This document shows, piece by piece, positions 1 through 11,639 of a stretch of 64,000 nucleotides of DNA; positions within the stretch are counted from its first letter, which is position 1; each line of letters starts with the position of its first letter. Where the stretch lies: assembly GCA_007922195.1 (NCBI GenBank), contig ML681994.1:51950565-52014564 (forward strand), read 5' to 3'. The notes beneath the pieces were generated by a model, which worked only from the letters and a program-made list of their open reading frames with translations, was not told where the DNA came from and did not search any database. The stretch comes from Podocnemis expansa. Lineage: Eukaryota > Chordata > Testudines > Podocnemididae. Made by a program: the position numbers and the translations under genes.

Positions 1-129
1 CGACTTCATGGGACAAACTCTTTCTGTGCAGAGAGATGCAATCCATACATCCCCCTGAAAAAACTATAAGTGAAATTTCACAAGTTGGGTTCCTTGACAC
101 TTTGCATGGATTATTCCCATACAATACAT

Positions 130-298
130 CAGTGGTTCTCAACCACTGTGTTGGGACACATTAATGTCACCACACAGTGGTAAGTGTGTTGCAGAGATCC
201 AGGAAAATGGCTGGATTTGGCCTGCAGGCTGGTATGTCCTGTAGGGTTGCAATATTCCACCAAGTGCATCATGACCTGCAAAAGGCTGAGAACCACTG
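130..298. mobile_element. hAT-type MITE (MER5-like ends)
   Basis: The ends CAGTGGTTCTCAACC and GGCTGAGAACCACTG form inverted repeats of the hAT/Charlie type. The body has ACACAGTGGTAAGTGTG and AGGAAAATGGCTGGATTT. The flanking 8-mers CAATACAT and CAACAGAG match at only 5 of 8 positions, so the target duplication is decayed. It is a sibling of the element at 726-901 and has no coding capacity. Confidence 0.8.
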
Positions 299-579
299 CA
301 ACAGAGTATATGGCCCCTTAAATAGGATCAATGGGGAGGAGGGGACAGGAGAGAGTGTGACTTCCAAAGTGGTAGTATAAAGACATAAAAAAGCACCATG
401 CTTTAAGCAGCAACTTGAGAAATTCCCTAACCAGAAAGTTCTTAACATTTATTAACCTCTCAGCTGCAACACAACCTGCATCTCTGTTAACTGAGGAGGC
501 CCGGGAATGCTATAATCACTCCACATATCATTTTCTTTATAATAAAAAATAAAACAAATGATAAAAATCAATGTGTGTA

Positions 580-598
580 CACACACACACACACACAG
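580..598. repeat. (CA)n microsatellite, short
   Basis: There are about nine CA dinucleotides just downstream of an AT-rich stretch. It is a simple repeat with no other signal. Confidence 0.8.
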
Positions 599-725
599 AT
601 GTAAATAAATTTCTAACTTGTTAAAACTATTTACACAAGTGTGTCCTCATTCAATTGCATTTAAATAGTTCTGAGGAGTACTCTGAAGATCAAGACTTTG
701 TGGGGATCTGATCAGTCTTCTGGAC

Positions 726-901
726 TAGCGGTTTTCAACCACTTGTGAGGACACATTACTGTGTCGCCACACAGTGGTAAGTGTGCCACAGAGAGCCAGG
801 AAAATGGCTGGATTTCATCTGAGGTAGGTGGGCTGGTGGTCCTGTAGGGTTGCGATATGCCATCAAGTGTGTCGCAACCTGCAAAAGGTTGAGAACCACT
901 G
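726..901. mobile_element. hAT-type MITE with 8-bp target duplication
   Basis: This copy has the same family and orientation as the one at 130-298, sharing the AGGAAAATGGCTGGATTT block and terminal GGTTGAGAACCACTG. The flanking octamers TTCTGGAC (718-725) and TTCTGTAC (902-909) match at 7 of 8 positions, which is the target-site duplication length expected for hAT transposases. Confidence 0.88.
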
Positions 902-2089
902 TTCTGTACTGCATTCTCACTCATGTTGAGTTTTTGCACAGATGGGGCTCATTGTTCGAAAGACTGCCTGCAAGTCTCTAACAAGATGAATATGATTATT
1001 CCAGAAAAGTCCTTTTGGAGCCTGCACTAACTAAAAACTGCAAGTTTCTCCCAAGTTCAAACAGTTCTAAATGTCTCAGGGATTTAAGCCAAACTTTGTT
1101 GCCTGGTCTCAGTTCAGGCAGTGCTTTTTCTCTGTACCAAACACTGAAGTTTTGCTATTTATTACCTAATTTTGATTTCAGCATCTCATTTCAAAAGTTC
1201 ATTCAGGTAAAGACACTCAGGTTTAAGCTGTATCTATGTCACAGGTGAAAGCAATATTAGTCATCTCCTTTTTTCCCCCCTTGAAGACATCTAAAAAAAA
1301 TCAGTTTTATTTTTTCATTAAAACATGAAAAAAAACCTGTAGTAAATTTTTTTTAAAATTAAACTTCCACAAAAAGATCAGGCACTTTGGAACAAATTCT
1401 ACCTTTGTGGTGGAGACATTAAGATCTTAATGAATGAAGTAAACTAATACCTAAGAAAAACTTCTCACTTCTAAAAACATAACTTTTTTTCTATTCTGAT
1501 TCACATTCTCAACTGCAACTACTCTTCACTCCTTGCACAGACACAGTTAATGCAGACTTTTCTCTTGCCTCTTCTCTCAGCTAGATCTATGGAATATTCT
1601 CTGGAGCAGGGATTTCCCTAACACCCCCCAGCTGTCAGCTGTTATACCAATCTAGTGAGCATCTCCCAACACCCCCAACACCTCCCCCTGATTTCAACTC
1701 CTGGGGAGAATACTGCCTTGGAGTTTTCTCCACAGGATGTCACATTGCAAAGCTGACTTCAGTTCTTCATTTCCTGCCAACCAACATTCACACCTGTTTT
1801 TCCCATCCTTCCTCAAATTTTCCAACAGAAGTAGCCTTTTTCATTGTGAAATCAATGGCACTATCCTCATGTCTAAACTTAAGAACAGGCTTAACAGCTT
1901 TTCTGAACTGGAGACTAAGACACCAAGTCACATAATAGGCAGCATTTTTAAAATGCCGGAGTGTCTTGGGGATCTAAACCAATGTGATTTACCTTTGTAA
2001 GCGACAAAGGCACTTCTGATATTTTTCCCAGGATACTTAAACAAAACAAAACTGTATATTATAAGTGATATGTATGATACTTTGAAAAC

Positions 2090-2181
2090 CAGGGGCATCG
2101 CTGGCACTGGACTTAGAGGGCTCAAGCCCCAAGTCCCAGTGCCTGAGCCCCAGGTCTTTTCCTAGGCCAGCACCACTCATG
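2090..2181. mobile_element. 92-bp hAT-like MITE with perfect 8-bp target duplication
   Basis: The element starts CAGGGGCATCGCTGG and ends with an imperfect inverted copy, CCAGCACCACTCATG. It is flanked on both sides by TTGAAAAC (2082-2089 and 2182-2189), identical at all 8 positions. It shares ends and the GGGCTCAAGCCC core with the element at 62160-62305, so the two form one small family. Confidence 0.82.
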
Positions 2182-3782
2182 TTGAAAACTATGTTTTTAA
2201 TCCTATAAACTAATCTTATTATACTTTTGATAGTATTTCTATATCATAACAAATAGTCTTCATACTTATAAAACTAATAGTATTTTAAAATTAAAACTTT
2301 TAATATAATTTAATAGAAAACTACAAATTCACTATAGTATTTTATAGTATAATCCCATATAAAACTAACCCAGAAAGCATTCAGTCTGTTGAAGTATTTT
2401 AAACTCCTGCCAAAACATACTAGATGAAAGATTTTTCCCAGCATATTTCCACCAAACAAACTGTATATTAGAGGTGTTGTGTACAATTGTGAAAGATGTA
2501 CAGATGTAGACCCATTCTCTATTACTATTATATAACCATTTTAAGACCCCTAAAATTATAATCTGAGGCACTTGCCTAATTATAAATTTTCAAAAGGAAG
2601 AACTCTCTCTTTTTTTAATTTCTTGACACCAGTGTGTCTGGAACTTCCAGTGTAAAGCAATCATGATTTATTCATTAACATGTCATGTGGCAAAGTTTCT
2701 GACTGCTCCAATTGGGGTTGAGCAATGTCCCACAAAAATATTGATGCCAGACCTTTGTGCCGATACTCCTTATGTGGGCACTACTAAAGTCAAGCATGAA
2801 AGTACATACAAACAGTAACCTGCAGTCTGAGGAAAGCTCCATGCTTATAATAAGCATCCATGCCTTTAACAAAGCACGGCTTGCAATCCATCATCATTTT
2901 AAAAGACTACAAAATGCCACATCACTCTCATTTAAAATGCATGTAACACCCACTTCAAACAATACTAATTACTTTATCTATCTACTACACCATTAGCTGT
3001 AAGACTAATAAAGCTACCCAGCAGGCTAGTACTTTAATGAAATAGGCCCTGAGCTCCTGGAACGAATACCTGTGGTTCAAACTCTCACATTTCTGATCAA
3101 ATACAGGCTTTCTTCTTGTTGCTGGCAATAAATTTTTCTGGATCCTGATCAAACATACTCCTGAGGAGGGAATGTGTAATAATATAGTGTGAAATATTTG
3201 AAGGAGTGGGGAGGGGAGTGAAGGAAAATATGAAAAAAAATTAGCAGTTTTTACAATTGGGTCACTTGAACAGCAAAATAAGCTCAAAAAAATTCTCTTC
3301 AATAAGCAGCAATATTATCAAGCTTATATTAATCATCATTAAGTACTACACTAATCAACATATTTTCTTAAAATGTTGTAAAATCCCAGTTCCACAGTTA
3401 CTTTGAATTCTGTTCGCTTTCTGCAGCTGAGCAATCAAGATATACATATGACTGAATAAACATAACCTGAAGGCTATCTGACAATCGTGAGGCCCAACAT
3501 GCTGAGCATCAGGAAAGCAGGAACTGATTAGCAAAGCTCTTCTCTAGGGTCTCAATGCCTAATAGATTTGATTGTTGTTTACTAGCTACAACTAAAGTCA
3601 AGTTGACAGAGGTGAAAAATTGGCTTCATTTCTGTAAAAGAATTTAAAACTTCTTGTTCAGTGTCACTTCTAACTTAACCCCCAAATTCTTCAGAGTGAA
3701 ATTTACTCATAAAAACTACATTATTTTCTAAGCTCTTGAACAGAGCCCCTTTGGACAAACAGCTTTCTTAGGAGAGTCTTAC

Positions 3783-3909
3783 CTAATTTTGGTAGGGAAT
3801 AGGGCACTTTAAAGTAGTCTTCATAAAACTCAATGAGCCTCCGTGTAATATTTAGAGCATAGTCCCCAGATCCTCTTCTGATTGCATCAGGTCTTGCGTA
3901 CAATCGCAC
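3783..3909 (-). CDS. TRHDE: TRHDE coding exon (following exon)
   Basis: This 127-bp exon encodes 42 residues plus the first base of a split codon. The peptide begins VRLYARPDAIRRGSGDYAL and ends EFYEDYFKVPYSLPKL, a segment typical of TRHDE and of the M1 family just before the substrate-binding AMEN motif. The acceptor is TTTTTGATTAG directly above 3909. The donor is GTAAGA at 3782-3777, leaving a G that begins the Asp codon expected next, so the outgoing intron is phase 1. It joins the exon at 56741-57014 in phase 0 to give a continuous GVV|VRLYARP reading. The AMEN and HExxH zinc-site exons are not in the window and should lie to the left of position 1. No frameshift or stop is seen, so the gene looks functional here. 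Confidence 0.95.
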
Positions 3910-4825
3910 CTAATCAAAAACAAAGCAAAAAATACATCATATTACCTTCATGTTTTCAAATCATCCTAACTGCAGAAACGAATCACTCTGAGTTTGTTCT
4001 ATACTCACAAAGACAAATGTTACTGCTATACCTTTCTGAAAAAAATAAATGGTGGCTGCAAGAACAAAGCTGGTACGATTAAGGTGACAAAGTTGAGAAA
4101 GTCAAACTCCTAGCTGTATGCACTGCCAAATAGAAGACTTAACACTCCTTGCATCAAAACAAACATTCAAAGCAATCACTTACATGTGTTTGCTAGAGAT
4201 ACGATGGTACAGTGGATTAGTATAATGGATCCCTGCCTACTCTAAATGTAGGCAGGATGCACTAGCTATGTAGGAGTGAAGTTCATGGTTTGTTAAAGGC
4301 ACATTATATCAAGCTCTGAAAGTATTAATAGGGTGGGTAAAATATATGTATAATTCATTCTTCCTTCTTTTCTTTGGCACTGACACAGCTATCCTCAAAG
4401 AGCAAACTAAGACTGCAAAACACAACCATTTATAAGCACATTCATGTACACAAATAATTAACACTCCTGTGACTGCTCCAGGCCTCTATTTCCCAGATGC
4501 AATAAGTTAAAGCTATTCATACGTCCTATACAGTTCAGATACTGATGTATTCAACACAAAATATCTCAGCTCTTTGCCTGAATGGATCACCAAAATGGAA
4601 GTTATTTCTCCAAAAGATACCCATTCTTATTTAGGACTAAACTGAGGCCAGCTCTTGCAGAGATGCATATGGGAGCTGGAAGGAACAGGGAGCCTACTTC
4701 TTCAAATTCTCAAAACAAGAGAACAAAGACTTTATCATCTCCTCCAGGAAAAGGTTGCATAAGGCTAGTGAAGCTACCTACATCAAAAATAGACAAAAGA
4801 GAGGAGATGCTACCAAAGAATCATA

Positions 4826-5165
4826 AAAATGTAGGGCTGCAAGGAACCTCAAGGAAGTCATGTAATCCTGTACCCCCACACATACATGAACTCTCCCTCT
4901 CTCTCTGCGTCAGGATTATGTACACCTAGATCATCCCTGACAAGTCTCTGTCTAACCTCCAATGGTGGGAATTTCAAAACCTCCCTTGGAAGACTATGTC
5001 AGTGTTTAACAGTCCATACAACTAGAAAGATTTTCCTAATATCTAACATAGATCTCCCTTGCTGCATATTAAGCCCATTATTTCTTCTTCTTCACTGGAA
5101 ATGCAGAACAATTAATCACTGTCCATTTTATAACAACCCTTAACATATTTGAAAACAATACAACA
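4826..5165 (-). mobile_element. CR1 LINE, 3' end, antisense
   Basis: The stretch begins AGAATCATAAAAATGTAGG, the complement of the CR1 3' terminal ATTCTATGATTCT repeat. It continues with the familiar CR1 tail, for example GAAAGATTTTCCTAATATCTA and GCTGCATATTAAGCCCATTA. It is broken near 5165 by a foreign insert and resumes at about 6026. Confidence 0.85.
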
Positions 5166-6025
5166 GCTGGCACTTGCTGGAAGTGTTGTCTAATGGTTAA
5201 GGTTAGTCCCTTCTCAAAGCAGAAGGGGGTTAGCGGTAAAGCCCACGCCTTCACACTCCAGCAAGCTATAGATCATTGCCCTCCAGAAGCTGTCCAAGGT
5301 TCAGCACTCAACAGTCTCAGGACTGCCCTGGTTTGCAATTTTATACCACCTACTGGACTGGCAAAGTTGTGCAGTCTATACCAAAAAGGCAAAAGAAAAA
5401 AGTTCCAACTGCACCATCTGTCTTTTTGGCTATGTCTATACCAGCCAATTAGTCCATGTCTACACCAGGCTTTGACTAGTTCATACCAAGAAATTTCTTA
5501 GTTCAAACTAAGCAAAGCTTAGTCCGGACTAAGCGCTTAGTTCAAACTCTAAGTTTGAACTAGGAGCAACGTAGACATGGACTAAGGCTTAGCTCAAACT
5601 AAAAAAGTTTGAACTAAGCCATTAGTTTGAGCTAGCCATGCTTACTGGTTCAAACTAAAAAGTTAGTTTGAATTAGGACATACAGCTAGTTCGAACTAAA
5701 AAGCCATGGTTACTCCAAACTAACTGGGAACTGCTTAGTTTGAACTAAGGAAGTCCAAACTAAGCTTTGTAATGTAGACATAGCCTTTGAGCCCAGCAAG
5801 TAGGCTGCTCTTTTCCAAGTGAGGCTTCTGCTCGCAGGGCAGGTCCTTCTCTCTGCCTTTTCAGTCCCTCCTGAGTTCTCTCACTTCCCTTCTAAGTTCC
5901 ACCTCCATGTGGAGCCTGCTCTGCAGGTGTGGCTGAGTAAGGTCACCTAGCGGAGAGATGTTCTTTAACCTCTTCAGTTTTATTACAGAGTTTATACAAC
6001 CTCTGACAAGCTAACTTGGTTCATG
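5166..6025. mobile_element. Unclassified insert splitting the CR1, itself carrying a MITE
   Basis: The CR1 sequence on both sides is collinear, so about 0.86 kb was added here. After subtracting the MITE at 5428-5785, about 0.5 kb remains (5166-5427 and 5786-6025). I cannot assign this remainder. A TATA-like motif on the minus strand near 5339-5346 is compatible with a solo LTR but does not prove it. Confidence 0.5.
5428..5785. mobile_element. Harbinger-like MITE (palindrome-rich family, copy 1)
   Basis: The ends GGCTATGTCTATA and TGTAGACATAGCC are inverted, with TTT on both flanks as a 3-bp target duplication. The interior is an array of AGTTTGAACT and AGTTCAAACT units in alternating orientation. 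Related copies lie at 30329, 44928 and 55214. It has no open reading frame of its own. Confidence 0.8.
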
Positions 6026-7015
6026 CCCCTCCTCATCCCTCAGTTTTCTTTTCTCAAGACTAAACAGGTCCAGTTTTCTTGACTCGTATTCATTTTATGA
6101 TTCACTAAAACCCCCAGATCCTTTTCAGTAGTACCACTGCCTACCCAGCTATTACCCTTTTTTCGGTTGTGCATTTGATTATTTCTTCCTAAGCATTGTA
6201 CTTTTCTTTATTGAATTTCCTTTTTTAATTTCAACCCAACTCTCCAATTTGTCAAGACCATTTTGAATTCTAATCCTGCCCTTCAAAGTGCTTGCAACCC
6301 CTTCCAGCTTGGTGTCATCCACAAATTTTATATTCATGCTTTCCATTCCATTGTCCAAGTCACTAACGAAAATACTGAACACTACTGGACCCTGGAGAGA
6401 CCCTGCAGAATCCCACTGATCTATCTACCCAGTTTGACAGTGAACCATTGATAATTACCCCTTCAGTACAATCTTTCAACCAGTTTTGTACCAACCTTCT
6501 AGCAATTTCATTGAGACCTCATTTTCCTAGTTTGCTTATGAGACTCTCATGTGGTACTGTGTCAAAAGCCTTACTAAAATCAAAATATATCATCTCTATG
6601 GTTCTCCCCCATCCACTACGCAAGTGACTGTCAAAAAAAATTAGGTTGATTTAGCATGATTTGTATCATCTTATTATCTTCTAAGAGCTTAAACACTGCT
6701 TGTTTAAATAATTTGTTGCAGTATCCTTCCAGGTATCAGAAGTTAGGCTCACTGACCTTTAATTGCCCAGGTCCTCTTTATTACTGATTTTAAATACAGG
6801 TACTATACGGTTGCCCTTCTCCAGTCCTCACGCATCCTTCATGAATTCTCAGACATAATTATTAACAATTCAGAGATTGCTTCAGCCAGTTTCTTAAGTA
6901 CTTACTATGAATTTCATCAGGTCTTGACGACTTCAATATATACAGTTTATTCAAATATTCTTTAACCTATTCTGGTTTGTGTTCCTTTCCTCTTGCCATT
7001 GATATTCTATTCAGA
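6026..7015 (-). mobile_element. CR1 LINE ORF2 reverse transcriptase segment, antisense
   Basis: This continues the CR1 that starts at 4826. On the minus strand, 6382-6179 encodes a piece with NIKFVDDTKLEG, which is the RT catalytic (Y/F)xDD box (D-D at about 6319-6314), followed by LDKLESWV, as in CR1 ORF2. Farther along (6480-7015) the nucleotide sequence still follows CR1, for example TGTCAAAAGCCTTACTAAAA. Frameshifts and stops make it dead. Together the two parts cover roughly 1.3 kb of CR1. Confidence 0.85.
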
Positions 7016-8620
7016 ATCTGGTCATAATTTACCTTTTTTATGAAGACTGAAGACTCCCCTTCCTCAATAGCCAATAGATCTTGTCAGCAATGGGAAGAAA
7101 AGCATGTTCCATCTCTTTATGGCTATAGCAGTAGCTGTGCTCCCTTTCCCTGAGATACAAAACACCTCCAGCAGCTTCTGCTGGTATGGAGTTGACTATT
7201 TCATGTGCTATTCCCAGTAGTTCCTGTACTGATTTGTACAAAGGAAACATGTGCCTGTCCTAAGGCACCAATGAATTTTCATTTGCTCTTTGCTTAAGCT
7301 GGTTGCAGAAAAGGTTAACATTTTGCAAAAATAACTGAAAATTTTATCCACATTTCTTTCTCTATTCATTCCGAGGGTGTGAAGAGAGAAGAGAGTAGAC
7401 AATGAGGACAAAAACTCATAATTTCAATAACAAATGTCAAATTTGGAAATATTTCTAGAAGTTCCAGTCACAAAGAAGTCAATAGGATTTTTGACTCTGG
7501 CTTCAGCACAGGTAGAAGCCAAGGCTTCTCTTTGCTTCTAATTACTTTACATAAATATTTCCTGTACCAGTTAAATTATTGAAAAGGAAAACAAGCAGAC
7601 ATTGAACATGGTCCTTCCTTCCTAAGATATGTCACATCTATGAATTGGGCTTTGTTCACCATCTTTTTATTTTGGGGACACATATACCAGATACATGGAA
7701 AGAATTTTCTGTGAGTAACTCAGAACTCGCCCTATCTAAGAATCCCATCACAGGCCACTGGGCATATTTACCATTAAAAGTCAAAGATCAGTCAATTGCC
7801 AAGCTAAAAAACTGCCCATCATACAACCCCCTCCATAAACTCAGTGGTTTCCTGCTTTAAGTACTGGTGCTGGCCAATCAACAGGCTGTGAGGTCCTGCC
7901 ACTCAGGTCCTGCTGGGCAGTACTTACTACTGAGTCCAGCCTCACAACATCTTCTCATAGATGCTAGACTAAGCCTCCTGTATTGATAGAGAGGTGCAGC
8001 AGTCCAGAACCATTGTAGTCCCAGGTTCTAGTTCTGCAGGTTCTTAGTGGATAAGTCTTTAAATTTGTGTGTGTGTTGTTATTACAAACTCACAGAGCAT
8101 ATCACCAAGATGTGGTTGTCATTCGGTAAATTAATGTAATTTTGTAAAGCGTGGTAAAATAGTTAATGTAACCTAATTAGCATAGAACAAAAAAAAATCA
8201 TCTCTACCTGAAAAAAAAAGATCATCATCTGAGCTTCTGTAAGTCACTATTTCTAGTTATTGCTCCTTTCTAAAGTTAAAACAGCACTCTAATATTTCCA
8301 ATATCCTACCCACAAAGTACAGGAAGAAGTTAAATTGCTGGATAAAGCAAATGTAGCCTCAAAGATCTGAATGCGAAAACCATCTTTGAGCCCTATGTTG
8401 TATACAATAAATTTAAACACAATTAGCTTGCTAATGAACAGTATTTTGTGTCATTAAATCCTTATGCATGTTTTACTGGCACAGTTGACCTTGTCAACAA
8501 ATTACAAGAAAAAATGGGAATCAGCCAGCCAGGTCTATGAAAACATCACTTTCAATTTGACAATGGCCAAACGTAAGTTACAGTGGGAAACAAAAAAAGT
8601 ATAATAAATGATAAAACAAC
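7016..8620. other. Intron stretch with only one repeat fragment recognised
   Basis: Apart from the CR1 piece at 7685-7855, I see no repeat family, RNA gene or coding exon. Open frames are short and unrecognised. Confidence 0.5.
7685..7855 (-). mobile_element. CR1 LINE fragment, antisense
   Basis: The stretch matches the pattern of the turtle CR1 3' region, with AATCCCATCACAGGCCACTG, GGGCATATTTACC and CCCCTCCATAAACT in order. It is the same CR1 subfamily region expected within the copy at 51317-52715. It is short and carries no terminal repeat. Confidence 0.75.
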
Positions 8621-8624
8621 ATTA

Positions 8625-8920
8625 GGACAGGAGATTGAGCCATCGGTTAGAGATCTGGGTTTAAGTCCCTGATTCACAATAGACTTCCTGTGTGATTTTG
8701 GGCAAGTCACTTAAGCCCAACCCCTTAAAGGTCCTCCTTCTTTACTTTTGAGGCTAAATACTTTTGAGGAGTTGGACTTTAGCCTCTTTATGTATGAGTT
8801 TTCCTTCCCTAAAAAATGGGGTTGTGGTGTTTCCCTACTTCACGGGAGTGCTGTGAGAATAAATACATAAAAGGCTGTTAGGTGCTCAGATGATATTGCA
8901 ATGGAGTTCCATAGAAAAAC
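8625..8920 (+). repeat. tRNA-derived SINE (MIR/Cry-like)
   Basis: A pol III B box, GGTTTAAGTCC (8658-8668), matches GGTTYRANNCC and follows a degenerate A-box region near 8633-8650. Next comes a GGGCAAGTCACTTAAGCCC block typical of MIR and tortoise pol III SINEs, then AAAAATGGGGTTGTGGTG and a GTGAGAATAAATACAT tail region. It is an old copy, and the exact family is not settled. Confidence 0.75.
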
Positions 8921-9742
8921 TTAATATGGAAGTTATGTCTATTTCTTAATTGTTACCCCCACATTTTGCAATGAAGAAAAATCACATTACTTTATTAACT
9001 ACATAGGTTAAATGGAACATTGATGTATAATTATTTTACATGTTCTTGCAAGTTACTTGATAGTTATACTGAATGCCAGATTCTACATTAATTTAAATGG
9101 GATCAAGCACAAAGACATTTGTGGGTTTGAATCCAAGTAGAAATAGAAGAAATTCGCATGTAATTTCTTTTCTGCTTTAAAAGACAAATAGGCCTGTAGT
9201 TTAGGGCATAATTCACCAAATCCTTACTCATGTGAGTGATCTCACTGACTGCAATGGGACTACTAGCGAGTGCAAGGGATACTTATAGATGTAAGAGCCT
9301 GCAGGAGCTATATCTACTTTGTAATTACATTACAATCTCATTTCCCCATCTTTCATCTGTATTTTTTCTGCTTCAGTCTTGATCCTACAAACACTTCCAT
9401 GAATAACTAACTTTTTGACTGTGCGCATACTTTCACTCCAAAATTAGGGCCTTACACTGTATGTTCATTGTGGTAGGGATGTATATGCAAAATGCTAACC
9501 ACATAGTTTTTGCTACAAAAAAATTACATTAAAAAACATGTTAAAAGAATGTTAGGGAGGTACTAAAAAAAAAAAAAATCAAGCACTCAAAAGTTAAAAA
9601 ATCTGAAATCTAAGGTTTTTTCCATGACCACTTCGTCACTCATGGATGGATAATTATTCAATTGTTTTTATCCTCCCCACTTGATATATTGACCCTTTTA
9701 TTATTTAAAAAACACTATTCAAACCCTGCTTTTTTACAAAAT

Positions 9743-10863
9743 TGTTTTGTTCTGTTTTACATAATTAAAACCTGCACACCTACCATGAAAGAAAATTCTA
9801 GGAGCACTATGTAATTTATCACACAAGGAAACTGGAGGTCTACAGAACCAAGGGTATCCTAACACCTGTTGTGACCAGAACTGCCTATGAATGAAGCCTG
9901 GTGATAGTAAAAATCATAAAAAATAACACATCTATATAAAACATAAATAATAGCAAGTGGTAGCAATATAAACTGATCTATTACAGTGTGTTTGTACCTG
10001 CCAACACAAGATTTGGACCTGATTGGTCCTGGCCTGTCATATCTCGTAAGGGCCCCTGCTCAAGGTACTGAACTGATGCCAGTGACAAACCCAGCAGATA
10101 AGGGCCAAGCTTTCCAACAGTGGTGAGGGAGGATGAGTCCAAGCTACTGATACGGAGACTGCATCAGGAAGAGGAGCTTTATTTTTACAAGCATCACCCA
10201 CACGATGACAAACAAACAACATCTAGCAGAAGAGTGCTAGGAATGGGGATGCTGTCCCAAAAATGAACCCCCTATAACCCCAAGAAGGCAGAATGAAACA
10301 AAAAGGACAACCAGCCATTATGAACCATAACACCAGCACCAGGAATATAGCCCTGCTATTACCATCTTCAGGAAGAAAGGCATATTCTACATGCATAGGA
10401 TGGGCACAATCAAAACCCCACTTAAAGAAGGTGTAAGCACAATGATCCCAACTTCCTGGAAGTCCAAATCAGACCTCATTGGGTTGTACTATGTCATCAC
10501 ATGGAATATGACAACAGTGACCAGCACCAGGTACAGAACAGCTGTAGTCAAAAAAAATCACTCATTACAAGATCATACTCATCAGGATCACAGAGGCCCA
10601 TCTACCCCCAAATGACCAAGGTACTGCAGAAGGAGCAACCTTCCTTCATTTTAGTGATTCACACCAAACCTAAGGTACGCACTTGCTATTAGACATAGAC
10701 ATAGCATAAGTTTATCTATGTAGTTTAGTTCTGCTCTCAAACAGGTGTTAGGACGCCCTTAGCTCTGTAGGTTTCCCAGTTCCTTGTGTGCTGAATTACA
10801 TGAAGGCCCTGGAATTTTCTTTCATGGCAGGTGTGTAGGTTTTAATTTCACAAAACAAAATAA
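9743..10863. mobile_element. Element with ~120-bp inverted arms (foldback-type, unclassified)
   Basis: The left arm (9743-9870) and the right arm (10741-10863) are inverted copies. For example, CACCTACCATGAAAGAAAAT pairs with ATTTTCTTTCATGGCAGGTG, and the arms end in ACACCTGTT and ACAGGTGTT. By eye identity is near 80%. The 870-bp interior has short open frames only (10391-10615 is the longest on +), with no recognised domain. It may be a nonautonomous DNA transposon, but no transposase or clear target duplication was found. Confidence 0.7.
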
Positions 10864-11639
10864 CTTTGCGCTTTTTCATGTTTGGCTCTAACATCATTGT
10901 GGATGTTTATCTGTCACTGTGGTCTATGCCCCAATAGAAGAAACATGATCAATAGAAACGAGGCATTCTAGCACCAACTAAACAAAAAATCTAGTCAATC
11001 CCACCACTTGACGTGTTGCTCGTGCTCAGGGATTTCAGTGCTGTGACTGGCTGTGATCTACTGTCATACATTCCTTTGATTGTGATAGGTTCCTTGGACT
11101 AAAACTACCGCAACAAGATCACTAGGTGGCTTCTGTCACTATGAGGCACTGAGGGTTTGTCTGTTGGGGGCTCTTAGTTTAGACATCTTAACAATTATAT
11201 TTGTTCCTGAATTTCAAACACTGCACATGCCATGAAGCACATGCCCATACCTTTATCAAAATCTGTCCTAGTGAAATCTCACTGGGTCCGCTGTGGCACA
11301 GAAACACCAGAAAATTAAGTCTATAAACACTTTCTGCACTTTACAATTCCTCACAAGCCAGACATCCACCAACATTACAACATCCAGTGATTCTCCAAGA
11401 ATGCCGCTGAAGTCAGAAAATAAACACGGAACGTTGAAAGTCATATATATGATCTCAGTATCCTCTTGGATGACAGATCTAATGGAGTGGGATACATAAT
11501 GCTCTATCACATGCCACCACTGGAACCATATTAAACTGATTGTAATGTGAGAAACCTTACCTTGCTAAGGAAGCCACTGATGTATTAACAAACACTAAAC
11601 AAACAAACAAAAACAAAAGGCAGAAACACACAAGCAGGG
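10864..11639. other. Intron stretch, nothing recognised
   Basis: This is ordinary AT-rich sequence. The overlapping open frames at 11268-11510 (-) and 11293-11499 (+) show no family similarity. Confidence 0.5.

Larger units (their letters stand above)
1..3782 (-). other. TRHDE: TRHDE intron, 5' part only (downstream of the 3783-3909 exon)
   Basis: The intron starts with GTAAGA at 3782 and runs out of the window. It holds two related hAT MITEs near 130 and 726 and a 92-bp hAT at 2090. Positions 902-2081 and 2190-3782 are AT-rich, with no recognisable element or coding exon apart from small homopolymers. Confidence 0.85.

Noticed and set aside
4200..4300. Possible tRNA-like hairpin (CCTGCCTACTCTAAATGTAGGCAGG)
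   Set aside because: It is only one stem-loop with no cloverleaf and no B box.
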